64,000 bases of DNA, from the NCBI GenBank assembly GCA_040382935.1, contig JBEIEP010000011.1, positions 9,642 through 73,641 on the forward strand. Reading direction: 5' to 3'. Every line of letters starts with the position of its first letter. The first letter of the stretch is position 1. The position numbers and the translations under genes were made by a program. Positions 1-8,403 of this stretch are shown here, one piece after another. The notes under the pieces were generated by a model. It had not been told where the DNA came from. It made no database searches and saw only the letters and a program-made list of their open reading frames with translations. Origin of the DNA: JALQUL01 sp040382935. GTDB lineage: Bacteria > Pseudomonadota > Gammaproteobacteria > Burkholderiales > Burkholderiaceae_C.

Positions 1-201
1 GCGATTTCGGTCGAGCTGCCTACCAGCGTCGAACGCGAAATTACCTGGACAGAGCCCGCCGTGAAAGGCGACACCTCGGGTAAGGTTTTAAAGCCTGCTC
101 AAATCGCTACCGGTTACCGTGTAGACGTGCCTATTTTTGTGGCGCAAGGCGATATCGTCGAAATCGACACCCGTACAGGTGAGTACCGCCGCAGGGTGTA
201 A
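1..201 (+). CDS. efp: Elongation factor P, C-terminal part (5' truncated by window edge)
   Basis: Frame 1 is open from the first base to a TAA at 199-201, giving 66 residues. They include VELPTSVEREITWTEPAVKG, GDTSGKVLKPAQIATGY and a terminal GDIVEIDTRTGEYR, which is the third (OB-fold) domain of EF-P. EF-P binds ribosomes stalled on polyproline and helps peptide-bond formation. The full protein is about 185 residues, so roughly the N-terminal two thirds, including the modified loop, lie outside the window. A terminator follows at 265. The assignment is firm because this domain is highly conserved. Confidence 0.93.
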   Translation, partial: AISVELPTSVEREITWTEPAVKGDTSGKVLKPAQIATGYRVDVPIFVAQGDIVEIDTRTGEYRRRV

Positions 202-264
202 GCTCAAGCCATTCCCAAAGGCGTGGTTGCTTACCTGCACTGGGGATCTTGTGTAAGATAGAAC

Positions 265-291
265 AAGGGCTCTTTAGGGGCCCTTTTTTTT
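265..291 (+). terminator. Rho-independent terminator after efp
   Basis: AAGGGC (265-270) pairs with GCCCTT (280-285) around a 9-base loop, and a run of eight T follows. It sits 60 bases after the efp stop and just before the ribosome site of the next gene, so it separates the two units. Confidence 0.8.
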
Positions 292-304
292 GGAGAATTT
301 GGCG

Positions 305-1174
305 ATGCAAACGACACAAGATTTACGCGAAAGCACCGTAACCGACGCTTGGTCTGATCTACAAGCCAATGTTGTCAGCGGCGTTCCTTTACAGCCCGAC
401 GCGTATCGCTTGGCCTTTGCCGACCCCGAATTTTTACTTCGACCTGAAACGCGGGGCGTTCGTTTTCAGTTGGAGATGCTCAAACCCGACTTAGAGCAAC
501 ACGAGGCAGGCATTCAAAACACCGTGGTGGTGTTTGGGAGTGCCCGTTTTGTCGACCACGAAGCGGCTGTCCAGCGTTTGGCCCAGGCGCAGCAGGGGTC
601 TGATATGCAGGCCCTGCGCACGGCTGAACGGGCCCTGAGCAATGCCGCCCATTACGAAAATGCGAGGCTGTTTGCCCGCTTGGTGGCGGGATACAGTGCC
701 CGTAAACCGCTGCAAGACAAACTCTTTATTTGCACCGGCGGCGGCCCCGGCATTATGGAGGCGGCCAACCGTGGCGCTTTTGACGTGGGTGCACCAAGCG
801 TGGGCCTGAACATCGCCTTGCCCCACGAACAATCGCCCAATCCCTACGTCACACCCGCATTGAGCTTTAAGTTTCATTACTTTGCGCTCAGAAAAATGCA
901 TTTCATGATGCGCGCCAAAGCCTTGGTGGCCTTCCCTGGCGGCTTTGGCACACTTGATGAACTGTTCGAAGTGTTAACCTTGGTTCAAACCAAAAAGGCC
1001 AAGCCCGTCCCTATCGTTTTGTTTGGCTCCCATTTTTGGAATCGCGTGCTGGACCTAGAAACGCTGGTCGATGAAGGCACGATTTCGGAGAATGATCTGC
1101 ACCTGTTCAAAATCCTTGACGATCCGCATGAGGCATGGGATTACGTCAAGCAGTTTTATGGACTGGGTGATTAA
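305..1174 (+). CDS. LOG-family (TIGR00730) Rossmann-fold protein, probable nucleotide 5'-monophosphate phosphoribohydrolase
   Basis: 289 residues. The family signature is clear: CTGGGPGIMEAANRGA (about residues 145-160) and PGGFGTLDELFE (about 209-220), the PGGxGTxxE motif of LOG/lysine-decarboxylase-like phosphoribohydrolases that release free cytokinin-type bases from nucleotides. The bacterial role is usually unknown. It is longer than the shortest LOG proteins (about 190 residues) and has an extra N-terminal region of about 90 residues, as in the larger bacterial subgroup. I chose ATG 305 because GGAG at 292-295 lies nine bases upstream; an in-frame TTG at 290 has no such site. The stop overlaps the end of rmuC by four bases, in convergent orientation. 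Confidence 0.85.
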   Translation: MQTTQDLRESTVTDAWSDLQANVVSGVPLQPDAYRLAFADPEFLLRPETRGVRFQLEMLKPDLEQHEAGIQNTVVVFGSARFVDHEAAVQRLAQAQQGSDMQALRTAERALSNAAHYENARLFARLVAGYSARKPLQDKLFICTGGGPGIMEAANRGAFDVGAPSVGLNIALPHEQSPNPYVTPALSFKFHYFALRKMHFMMRAKALVAFPGGFGTLDELFEVLTLVQTKKAKPVPIVLFGSHFWNRVLDLETLVDEGTISENDLHLFKILDDPHEAWDYVKQFYGLGD

Positions 1175-2538
1175 GTAGCCTCTGGCCCGGATTCAGAGGG
1201 CAGACCTAAGAGGTCTTCCCCGGCCGCACCACTTGGTAGTGCCTCAACCGAACGCAACGCACGCCCCATCGCCCGGCTACGGGTTTCAGCGCTGTCTAGC
1301 GTTTTGAGCACCGTTTCAGTTTGGCTTTTCACCTTGGCCAGCACATCGCCAAACTTGCCAAACTCGGTCTTTACCACACCCAGCACTTGCCACACTTCGC
1401 TGGAGCGTTTCTCTAGGGCCAGGGTTCTAAATCCCATCTGCAAGGAGCTGAGCATGGCCAGCAAGGTGGTTGGCCCAGCCAGCGTAATGCGGTAGTTGCG
1501 CTGCAAATCAGTCATTAGGCCAGGGCGTCGCAACACTTCGGCGTACAAGCCCTCAGAGGGCAAGAACAGAATCGCAAAATCAGTGGTGAACGGGGGTTCG
1601 ATATACTTTTCCGAGATGGATTTAGCCTCCAAACGGATACGCACCTCCAGCGCCTTGGCAGCGGCTTGCGCAGCGACCGGGTCGGCATTTTGTTGGGCAT
1701 CCAACAAGCGCTCGTAATCGTCGTTGGGGAACTTGGCATCAATCGGCAACCATACCGGGCCCTCTTGTTCAGACCGTCCCGGCAGCTTAATGGCGTAGTC
1801 CACCAGTTGGTTGTGGTTGGGGCGGGTTGCCACCTGCGCCTTGTACTGGTCTACCACCAGCACCTGTTCAAGCAGTGCCCCCAACTGCGCCTCGCCAAAT
1901 ACGCCACGGGTCTTAACATTGGTTAAGAGGTGTTTCAGGTCGCCCACTCCCTGCGCCAAGGTTTGCATCTCACCCAAGCCCCTGTGTACCTGTTCCAACC
2001 TATCGGCCACCTGTTTAAAACTCTCGCCCAATCGTTGCTGCAACGTGGATTGCAGTTTTTCATCCACGGTTTGCCGCATTTGATCCAGCTTGGCCTCGTT
2101 AGCCGCTTGCATCTGGTTAAGGTGCTTTTCAAGGGTGTCGCGCATTTCCTGCAAACGCCGACCATTGGCCTCTGACAATCCTCCGACCTGGGTCGCCAAG
2201 GTATCGGCGAGGGTTTTCTGCATCAGGGTGAGTTGCCGAGAAAACGTTTCAATCTGCGTGTTTTGACTGCGCAAGGCCTCGGCACTTTGCTGAATCATGG
2301 ACTGCTGGAAACTGGTAAAGGACTGGGCCAGTTCTTGCCTACCCGTTTTACCTGACTCGGCCAACTCCTGGCGAATCTCGCGCCCTAAACGTTCCAACAC
2401 GGGGTTAATGTCAACCGGCGCGGGCAACCCGGGTGGACGAGCGCTTATCTTTAGCAGCAGCACCACGACCAACACCGATAGAACAATTAACAGGGCAATA
2501 AACACCCACTCGGAAAGCAGTGGTTGGAAGGAATTCAT
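1171..2538 (-). CDS. rmuC: DNA recombination protein RmuC
   Basis: 455 residues. An N-terminal membrane helix (about residues 8-30, rich in I/L/V) is followed by a long charged coiled coil (about 45-190). The conserved RmuC core starts near GVFGEAQLGALLEQVL and includes LPIDAKFPNDDYERLLDA and FAILFLPSEGLYAEVLR. RmuC proteins limit inversions at short inverted repeats and have a restriction-endonuclease-like core. I chose ATG 2538 (MNSFQP) because it gives a normal N-terminal anchor; the frame is open 15 codons further upstream without similarity. The gene stands alone between the convergent LOG gene and tctA. Confidence 0.9.
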   Translation of the reverse strand: MNSFQPLLSEWVFIALLIVLSVLVVVLLLKISARPPGLPAPVDINPVLERLGREIRQELAESGKTGRQELAQSFTSFQQSMIQQSAEALRSQNTQIETFSRQLTLMQKTLADTLATQVGGLSEANGRRLQEMRDTLEKHLNQMQAANEAKLDQMRQTVDEKLQSTLQQRLGESFKQVADRLEQVHRGLGEMQTLAQGVGDLKHLLTNVKTRGVFGEAQLGALLEQVLVVDQYKAQVATRPNHNQLVDYAIKLPGRSEQEGPVWLPIDAKFPNDDYERLLDAQQNADPVAAQAAAKALEVRIRLEAKSISEKYIEPPFTTDFAILFLPSEGLYAEVLRRPGLMTDLQRNYRITLAGPTTLLAMLSSLQMGFRTLALEKRSSEVWQVLGVVKTEFGKFGDVLAKVKSQTETVLKTLDSAETRSRAMGRALRSVEALPSGAAGEDLLGLPSESGPEAT

Positions 2539-2636
2539 AGTGGTATCAGGTCGTATGGGGCAGTAGTGCCAAACTGCCGCCAAGCTTAACGCAGATCGTC
2601 AGGGTTCCCGCCTGAAAGATCATCGCCGCGATGCGT

Positions 2637-4130
2637 TTAAGTTTTGCTTCTTCGCTTGAGCAAGCGCGGGACGATTAAAACGGCCACCACCAAAATCAGC
2701 AGCGTAAGTGAACCTGGACGCTCTACAAAAACCGTCCATTTGCCCTCACCGATAGACAGCGCGTTGCGCATTTGCGCTTCAGCCAGCGGGCCTAAAATCA
2801 TGCCCACCACCACCGGTGCCGTCGGGAAGTCAAATCGCCGCATCAAGACACCCACCAAACCAATGGCGTACAGCAGCACCAGATCAAACGCGCTTTGGCG
2901 CATTCCATACACACCCACGGTGGCAAAAATCAAAATGCCCGCATACAGATAGGTTTTTGGAATTTTTAGCAGTTTGACCCAAAGGCCAACCATGGGCAAA
3001 TTTAGCACCAATAACATGATGTTGCCAATGTACAGCGAGGCGATCAAAGCCCAAACCAGCGCCGACGCCGAGGTAAACAATTGCGGCCCTGGTTGTATGC
3101 CGTAGTTCTGAAAAGCACCCAGCATGATGGCCGCGGTGTTGGAGGTAGGGATGCCCAGCGTAAGCAACGGAATCAAGGTAGCGGTAATGGCCGCGTTGTT
3201 GGCAGCCTCAGGTCCTGCCACCCCCTCTATCGCACCCGTTGTTCCAAAGGCACTTTTGTCTTTTGCGAGCTTTTTCTCAGTGGCATAGCTCAGAAACGTC
3301 GGGATCTCGCTACCGCCCGCAGGAATTGTTCCAAAAGGAATGCCTATCACCGTTCCACGCAACCATGCCGGCCAGGAACGCTTCCACTCCTTGCCCGTCA
3401 TATGCACCTTGTTCAGTGGGTTCTGTGTTTCAACCACAGCGCCTTCGTAGAGCACCACATAAAGCGCCTCGGCCACAGCGAAAAGGCCGACCGCCACCAA
3501 CACAATCTCAATGCCATCGAGTAATTCCGGAACGCCCCCCGTGTAGCGGGTTTGTCCAGAAATCTGGTCCATACCGATCAAGCCAATGGCAAGACCCAAA
3601 AACAGAGACACCAACCCCCGCACGGTACTGCGCCCCAACACGGCACTGACGGTGGCAAAAGCCAACAGCATCAAGCAAAAATACTCAGGAGGCCCTAGTT
3701 TTACCGCATGCTCAGCCACCAGTGGTGCAAATAGCGTAACAACCACGGTGGCAATGGTTCCGGCCACGAACGATCCAATCGCCGCCGTGGCTAGGGCCGC
3801 GCCCGCACGCCCACTTTTGGCCATGCGGTTGCCCTCCATGGCGGTGACCAAGCTACCGGCCTCTCCCGGGGTATTCAACAAAATGGAAGTGGTGGAGCCA
3901 CCATACATGGCACCGTAGTAGATGCCTGCAAAAAATATCATCGATGCGGTGGCTTCAACCTGGCTGGTAATGGGCAACAACATCGCAACGGCCACCGCTG
4001 GGCCTATACCCGGCAACACCCCAACGGCGGTGCCTATAGCGCAACCCACAAAGCACCACATCAAATTGGCGGGGGTAATGGCGGTCGCAAACCCCCCTAG
4101 CAATTGGGTCCACAAATCCATCAAATCCAC
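2637..4130 (-). CDS. tctA: Tripartite tricarboxylate transporter, large membrane subunit TctA
   Basis: 497 residues, almost wholly hydrophobic, with about eleven to twelve predicted membrane segments. The family blocks are present: GVLPGIGPAVAVAMLLPIT (about 38-56), YGAMYGGSTTSILLNTPGE (about 72-90) and GIPTSNTAAIMLGAF. TctA is the main permease of the TTT family and works with the small subunit TctB and the periplasmic protein TctC to take up citrate-like tri- and dicarboxylates. The start overlaps the end of tctB by ten bases, which indicates one operon tctC-tctB-tctA. The substrate cannot be read from the sequence. Confidence 0.93.
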   Translation of the reverse strand: MDLMDLWTQLLGGFATAITPANLMWCFVGCAIGTAVGVLPGIGPAVAVAMLLPITSQVEATASMIFFAGIYYGAMYGGSTTSILLNTPGEAGSLVTAMEGNRMAKSGRAGAALATAAIGSFVAGTIATVVVTLFAPLVAEHAVKLGPPEYFCLMLLAFATVSAVLGRSTVRGLVSLFLGLAIGLIGMDQISGQTRYTGGVPELLDGIEIVLVAVGLFAVAEALYVVLYEGAVVETQNPLNKVHMTGKEWKRSWPAWLRGTVIGIPFGTIPAGGSEIPTFLSYATEKKLAKDKSAFGTTGAIEGVAGPEAANNAAITATLIPLLTLGIPTSNTAAIMLGAFQNYGIQPGPQLFTSASALVWALIASLYIGNIMLLVLNLPMVGLWVKLLKIPKTYLYAGILIFATVGVYGMRQSAFDLVLLYAIGLVGVLMRRFDFPTAPVVVGMILGPLAEAQMRNALSIGEGKWTVFVERPGSLTLLILVVAVLIVPRLLKRRSKT

Positions 4131-4651
4131 CCTGTAGCGGTCAGGCCTGGCAACTTAATGGCCAGCAATTTGGTAAACATCCAATACACCGGCGCTGCCA
4201 CTGCTACGCCAATCAACAGGTCTTTTCCTAAGCGAACGAACAAAGAGTCTGCCCCACGTGCAGCACCGCCGCCCGCTTGCACTGACTTGCGTAAGCCCTG
4301 GGCAGACAACATAAAACACAGGCCGCAACCCAAAATAAACCCGACTGAGGTAATGAGCGCAGCGTTAACCAGCAAACCCGCTGAAATCCACATAAATCCG
4401 GTAACGCAGGGAGGTGCCGGTTGCTCGTCAGATCCCATGCTTCGGAATCCTCCCGTCACGGCCTCCCGAATCAAAAAAACACCCAGAACAAGCAAGGCGA
4501 CAGACACGACCCAGGGCAAAAAATTAGGCCCAACGCCTGCATACCCCGCCTCGGAGGGAATAGACCAGGCGCCAACGCCCATGCCCACGCCCAAACCAGA
4601 AACGGCCAGACCTACAGCGGTCTGGCGCTTGTTCTCAGCGCTTGAGGGCAT
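4121..4651 (-). CDS. tctB: Tripartite tricarboxylate transporter, small membrane subunit TctB
   Basis: 176 residues with four hydrophobic stretches (about 13-35, 48-66, 92-118 and 142-170), the size and topology of TctB (DUF1468). These subunits are poorly conserved, so the call leans on position: it lies between tctC (start/stop overlap TAATG at 4649-4653) and tctA (10-base overlap). It should sit in the inner membrane bound to TctA. Confidence 0.87.
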   Translation of the reverse strand: MPSSAENKRQTAVGLAVSGLGVGMGVGAWSIPSEAGYAGVGPNFLPWVVSVALLVLGVFLIREAVTGGFRSMGSDEQPAPPCVTGFMWISAGLLVNAALITSVGFILGCGLCFMLSAQGLRKSVQAGGGAARGADSLFVRLGKDLLIGVAVAAPVYWMFTKLLAIKLPGLTATGWI

Positions 4652-5610
4652 TACAGCATTCCGGCCAAGTGCATGGTGCCGCGCAGGGATGCAAACTCGT
4701 TGTCAACGAAGTCGTCAAAGGCTTTGCCAGACAACAACGCGGGAGTCCAGTTGTTCTTCGCCAACGATTCCTGCCAGCTTTTGGTCTTGGTCGCCTTCAC
4801 CACCAGGTCGGTCAACGCGGCGCGCTGTTCTTTGGTGATTTCGCCGCCTGCGTACACGCCACGCCAGTTGCCCAACACCACGTCGTAGCCCATTTCTTTC
4901 AGGGTGGGTACGTTAATACCGGGCAAGCGCTTTTCAGAAGTCACGCCTATGGCCCGCATTTTGCCGGCTGCAATGTGCTCAGCAAACTCGCTATAGCCGC
5001 TACCGCCAACCGTCACGTTGCCACCCAAGATGGCAGCCACGGCCTCTCCACCCCCTCTGAACGGCACGTAGTTCACTTTACGTGGATCTACCGCCACACG
5101 GCTTGCCAGCATAGAGGCTGAAATGTGCTCGGTTGACCCTTTGGAACCGCCGCCCCACTTCACACTGCCGGGGTCTTTTTGCAATTGCTCGACCACGTCT
5201 TTCATGGACTTCAAGGGTGAGTTTGCGGGCACGACGAACACGTTGTACTCGCTGGTCAGGCGGGCAATTGGGGTTAGTTTTTCCAAGCCTACAGCGGGCT
5301 TGCTACCAATAATGCCGCCTAGCATGACCGCACCCATCACCATCAGTGAATTGCCATCACCCTTGGCAGAGTTGGCGAATTGGGCCAAACCAATGACGCC
5401 CGCCGCGCCACCTTTGTTTTCGTACTGAACACTGTCTGCCAGTTTGCCTTCGGTAAGGGCTTTGCCAAGTGCCCGCCCCGTCGAGTCCCATCCACCGCCG
5501 GGGTTGGCTGGAATCATCATCTTTAGATTGGTAGCGGCACTGGCCATACCAGGCAAACCACCCATGGCGGCCATAGCAACCATAGTTTTCAAAAATTCGT
5601 CACGACGCAT
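4651..5610 (-). CDS. tctC: Tripartite tricarboxylate transporter substrate-binding protein (Bug family)
   Basis: 319 residues. A short N-terminal signal (MRRDEFLKTMVAMAAMGGLP, cut probably after ASA near residue 26) leads into a Bug/TctC fold with MIPANPGGGWDSTGRALGKA and ENKGGAAGVIGLAQFA, the loops that bind the carboxylate groups. It is periplasmic and delivers the substrate to TctAB. It is the first gene of the tctCBA operon, divergent from tctDE across a 91-base gap holding a candidate regulator site. Bug proteins are strongly expanded in Burkholderiales. Confidence 0.92.
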   Translation of the reverse strand: MRRDEFLKTMVAMAAMGGLPGMASAATNLKMMIPANPGGGWDSTGRALGKALTEGKLADSVQYENKGGAAGVIGLAQFANSAKGDGNSLMVMGAVMLGGIIGSKPAVGLEKLTPIARLTSEYNVFVVPANSPLKSMKDVVEQLQKDPGSVKWGGGSKGSTEHISASMLASRVAVDPRKVNYVPFRGGGEAVAAILGGNVTVGGSGYSEFAEHIAAGKMRAIGVTSEKRLPGINVPTLKEMGYDVVLGNWRGVYAGGEITKEQRAALTDLVVKATKTKSWQESLAKNNWTPALLSGKAFDDFVDNEFASLRGTMHLAGML

Positions 5611-5656
5611 AGCCTACTCCTAAGTTAAATGGACTCCGCTATGATGCGTTGAAAAA

Positions 5657-5674
5657 CTGTCAAAGTGCTGTCAA
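5657..5674. promoter_or_regulatory. Candidate TctD operator: direct repeat CTGTCAA spaced 11 bp
   Basis: In the gap between tctC and tctD the heptamer CTGTCAA occurs at 5657-5663 and again at 5668-5674, one helical turn apart. Tandem half-sites at this spacing are typical for OmpR-type response regulators such as TctD. The position suits control of both divergent units. Seen directly: the repeat. Inferred: the binding protein. Confidence 0.45.
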
Positions 5675-5701
5675 TTGCACTAGGGAAAACACGGGGGAAA
5701 C

Positions 5702-6397
5702 TTGCGAATTTTGCTCATTGAAGACGATGCGGCGCTACAGCTTAGTTTGCAACGCGCCCTCCAAAAAAACCACTGGCGGGTTGAGGTTTGCAGTGATGGG
5801 TGGGCGGCACTGGACGTTTGGAAGCAATTTCACCCCGATGTCGTGTTACTGGACTTGAACCTTCCAGGTCGCGACGGTTTGGAATTGCTTAGTGCTGCGC
5901 GCCAAAGTGGTTTGCATCAACCCGTGATCATTCTGACGGCCAGGGGTACCGTGGGTGACCGTGTGATTGGACTCAATTCAGGCGCCGACGACTACCTGGC
6001 CAAACCCTTTGACCTGGATGAGCTTGAAGCCCGCATCAAAGCCCTGCGTCGCCGGGAGCTAAGAGGCGAAGACGAACCTTCTACCGAACGGGAGTTTCAT
6101 CAAATTGGGCGTTTGCGCGTGAGTAAAACCCATGCAGATCAAGCCGCAGCGCACGTTGACGCTGAGGTACTCGACCTGACGCCACGCGAGCGCGCCCTGC
6201 TCGCGGCCTTGTGCCAGCGCCCAGGCACCGCCGTGACCAAAGAGCGGTTGGTCGCCTGGGTATTCGCTTCTGAAACACAGGTAAGTGACGATGCGCTTGA
6301 AGTGGTGGTGTACCGGTTGAGAAAAAAACTCGTCGGATCGGACGCCACCATCATGACACTGCGCGGCTTGGGCTATCTGATCAAGGCAGTGAACTAA
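5702..6397 (+). CDS. tctD: OmpR/PhoB-type response regulator, TctD-like
   Basis: 231 residues. The receiver domain has acidic pair E7-D8-D9, phosphoacceptor D51 in LLDLNLPGRDG and the lysine in DDYLAKPFDLDELEARI. The C-terminal winged-helix DNA-binding domain runs from about 150 to 230 (LTPRERALLAAL, DDALEVVVYRLRKKL). The start is TTG at 5702, preceded by GGGGGAAA at 5693-5700; no ATG fits the receiver N-terminus. The stop codon is followed directly by the ATG of the kinase gene. Position next to tctCBA suggests it activates that operon when the tricarboxylate is sensed. Confidence 0.92.
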   Translation: MRILLIEDDAALQLSLQRALQKNHWRVEVCSDGWAALDVWKQFHPDVVLLDLNLPGRDGLELLSAARQSGLHQPVIILTARGTVGDRVIGLNSGADDYLAKPFDLDELEARIKALRRRELRGEDEPSTEREFHQIGRLRVSKTHADQAAAHVDAEVLDLTPRERALLAALCQRPGTAVTKERLVAWVFASETQVSDDALEVVVYRLRKKLVGSDATIMTLRGLGYLIKAVN

Positions 6398-7855
6398 ATG
6401 CGTTTGATTGCAAACCTGTCACTCCGCTCGCGCCTTCTGCTCGGCATTTTGATCCCAGTTTTTGTATTCATTGCCTTTGACACCCAGCGCCACTACCAAA
6501 ATGCATTGGCGGCGGTCAACGTGGCCTACGACCGCACCTTGTTGGCCTCGGCCCAGTCGATTGGCGAACAGCTTTCCTTGCAGATGGTGAATGGCCAGGC
6601 CGCCGTAAAGGCCAACGTGAACTACAGTTCCATAGAGGCCTTCCAGACTGACCTACTCAGCCGCTTTGCATACCGCGTCACGGACGCGGAACGGCGGCAC
6701 ATTGACGGGGACGTCGATCTCGCGGCCTGGACAGGCAAAATTCCAGACCGTGGACCGTATGCGGCGTTAGTGGACTTTTACGATGATAGATTTCGTGGTG
6801 ACGCTGTGCGCGTAGCCGTGTTGTTGCAGCCCTTGTCAACCACCAACGGCAGCACCATGGTGACCATTCAAGTGGCCGAGACACTTGAGTTGCGCCAATC
6901 GCTCGCACGCGAACTGCTATTTGAAACCTTGTTGAGCCAACTCGTTCTGGCAGCCTTTATTGCCTTGACCACGCTTTGGGTGGTTCAAAAGGCGACGCGC
7001 TCGGTCAGCAAGCTGCGCGACCAGGTTGCCTCCAGGCCAGAGGGAGACCTCAGTCCGATTGTACAAAGCGACCTCCCACTTGAACTAAAGCCGCTACTGA
7101 CGGCAACCAACCATTCGATGGCCCAATTGCAATCGCTGCTGGCGAACCAAAAGCGCTTTGTCCGGGACACCTCCCACCAGTTGAGAACCCCACTGGCCGT
7201 CCTAAAAACCCAGGTGCAGTCAGCACTGCGTGGTGATGTGGATGCCCACCAGGCGCTGCTGGAAATCAGTCACACCGTTGACAGGGCACATCAGTTGGCC
7301 AACCAGATGTTGGCCTTGGCAAAGGTGTCACAGGTCGCCCACCAAAAAGACGTGCAACGGCACGACTGGGCCCATTTACTGCGCGAGGTAGCGGTGGATC
7401 TGTCGCCCCTGATCGCCGAGAAAAACCTGAACTTTGAAATTCAGACGACCCCCTGCACGGTCGCTGCGCACAGTTGGATGTTGAAAGAGCTTTCCAGAAA
7501 TTTACTGCACAACGCAATCAAATTCTCGCCACCTAACGGCGCATTGACGGTGACCCTGACGCAGCACTCTGACCGTGCCGTGCTCAACATGGTTGATGAA
7601 GGCCCAGGACTTACGCCTGAAATAGAGCAACGCCTGTTTCAACCCTTCGCTACCAGCAACCCACAAACCGGCACCGGCTTGGGCCTTAGCATCTGCCATG
7701 AAATTGTGCAAAGTCTAGCGGGCCGGTTGCGCCTTACCAACCGCTACGATCCACAGGCTCCCCTTGGGTCGCCCTCCCTGCCGTCTACACGCCAAGTAAC
7801 GGGCCTGTCTTGTGAGGTGTTTCTGCCACTGTCGCCCCCAAACCTTGGGGCATGA
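6398..7855 (+). CDS. tctE: Sensor histidine kinase, TctE-like
   Basis: 485 residues. A membrane helix (about 9-27) and a second one (about 180-200) flank a periplasmic sensor region. Then come a HAMP-like linker, the dimerisation/phosphoacceptor box FVRDTSHQLRTPLAVLKTQ (His near residue 263) and the ATPase domain with NLLHNAIKFSPP (N box), DEGPGL (G1) and TGTGLGLSICHEIV (G2). It begins one base after the tctD stop, so the two are co-translated. It should sense the external tricarboxylate and phosphorylate TctD. It ends five bases before the convergent DUF1178 gene. Confidence 0.92.
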   Translation: MRLIANLSLRSRLLLGILIPVFVFIAFDTQRHYQNALAAVNVAYDRTLLASAQSIGEQLSLQMVNGQAAVKANVNYSSIEAFQTDLLSRFAYRVTDAERRHIDGDVDLAAWTGKIPDRGPYAALVDFYDDRFRGDAVRVAVLLQPLSTTNGSTMVTIQVAETLELRQSLARELLFETLLSQLVLAAFIALTTLWVVQKATRSVSKLRDQVASRPEGDLSPIVQSDLPLELKPLLTATNHSMAQLQSLLANQKRFVRDTSHQLRTPLAVLKTQVQSALRGDVDAHQALLEISHTVDRAHQLANQMLALAKVSQVAHQKDVQRHDWAHLLREVAVDLSPLIAEKNLNFEIQTTPCTVAAHSWMLKELSRNLLHNAIKFSPPNGALTVTLTQHSDRAVLNMVDEGPGLTPEIEQRLFQPFATSNPQTGTGLGLSICHEIVQSLAGRLRLTNRYDPQAPLGSPSLPSTRQVTGLSCEVFLPLSPPNLGA

Positions 7856-7859
7856 ACAC

Positions 7860-8348
7860 CTATTGCAAGGTTTCTTTGATCAAAGGCGGTAGAGCCAATT
7901 GCATGACTTCTATGCCCTCCTCCTGCAATTGCCGGGCTTCTTGTGGTGTGGTTTGCCCCCGAATCGGACGCTCAGGACTGTCGCCACGGTGCATGTTTCT
8001 GGCTTCCTCTGCAAATGCCTTGCCCACATCCTCCGTATGGGCCATCACATGACGCGCCATATGCAACCACATGGCCTGCATTTGGGTAACTGAAGCCGGT
8101 TCGGATGGGGTTGCAGGTGCAACGCTGTCTGCGTTGTGGGGAGGCGCATCGGTGCCGGGAGGCTGATCCGCGGCGACGGCATGGCTTAAATTGAGCCTTG
8201 GCGCTGACGGCAATTTCTCAATGCGAGGGCTGTCGCACATCGGGCAGGTCAGGAGACCATTGTGTTGCTGGGCCAGGTAGTCATCGTCTGACGAGAACCA
8301 CCCTTCAAAGCGATGGCCCAAGGAACAACGCAAATCATAAACTTTCAT
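7860..8348 (-). CDS. DUF1178 family zinc-ribbon protein
   Basis: 162 residues. The N-terminus MKVYDLRCSLGHRFEGWF followed by CPMCDSPRIEKLPSAPRLN is the DUF1178 signature: one Cys/His pair and one CxxC that probably bind zinc. The middle is low-complexity and the C-terminus is acidic with the conserved RPIRGQTTPQEARQLQEEG. Function is unknown. I used ATG 8348, since the frame upstream of it has no similarity. It lies 55 bases after nuoN in the same direction and may be the last gene of the nuo transcript, a common arrangement in this group. Confidence 0.85.
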   Translation of the reverse strand: MKVYDLRCSLGHRFEGWFSSDDDYLAQQHNGLLTCPMCDSPRIEKLPSAPRLNLSHAVAADQPPGTDAPPHNADSVAPATPSEPASVTQMQAMWLHMARHVMAHTEDVGKAFAEEARNMHRGDSPERPIRGQTTPQEARQLQEEGIEVMQLALPPLIKETLQ

Positions 8349-8403
8349 CAGGCCGCCCTTGCTCCACCCTGCGGTCAAAAAAGCGCAAAGGCGACAGACT
8401 CCA

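Noticed and set aside
4104..4838. 244-codon plus-strand frame across tctB
   Set aside because: Overlaps three conserved minus-strand genes; composition of a shadow frame.
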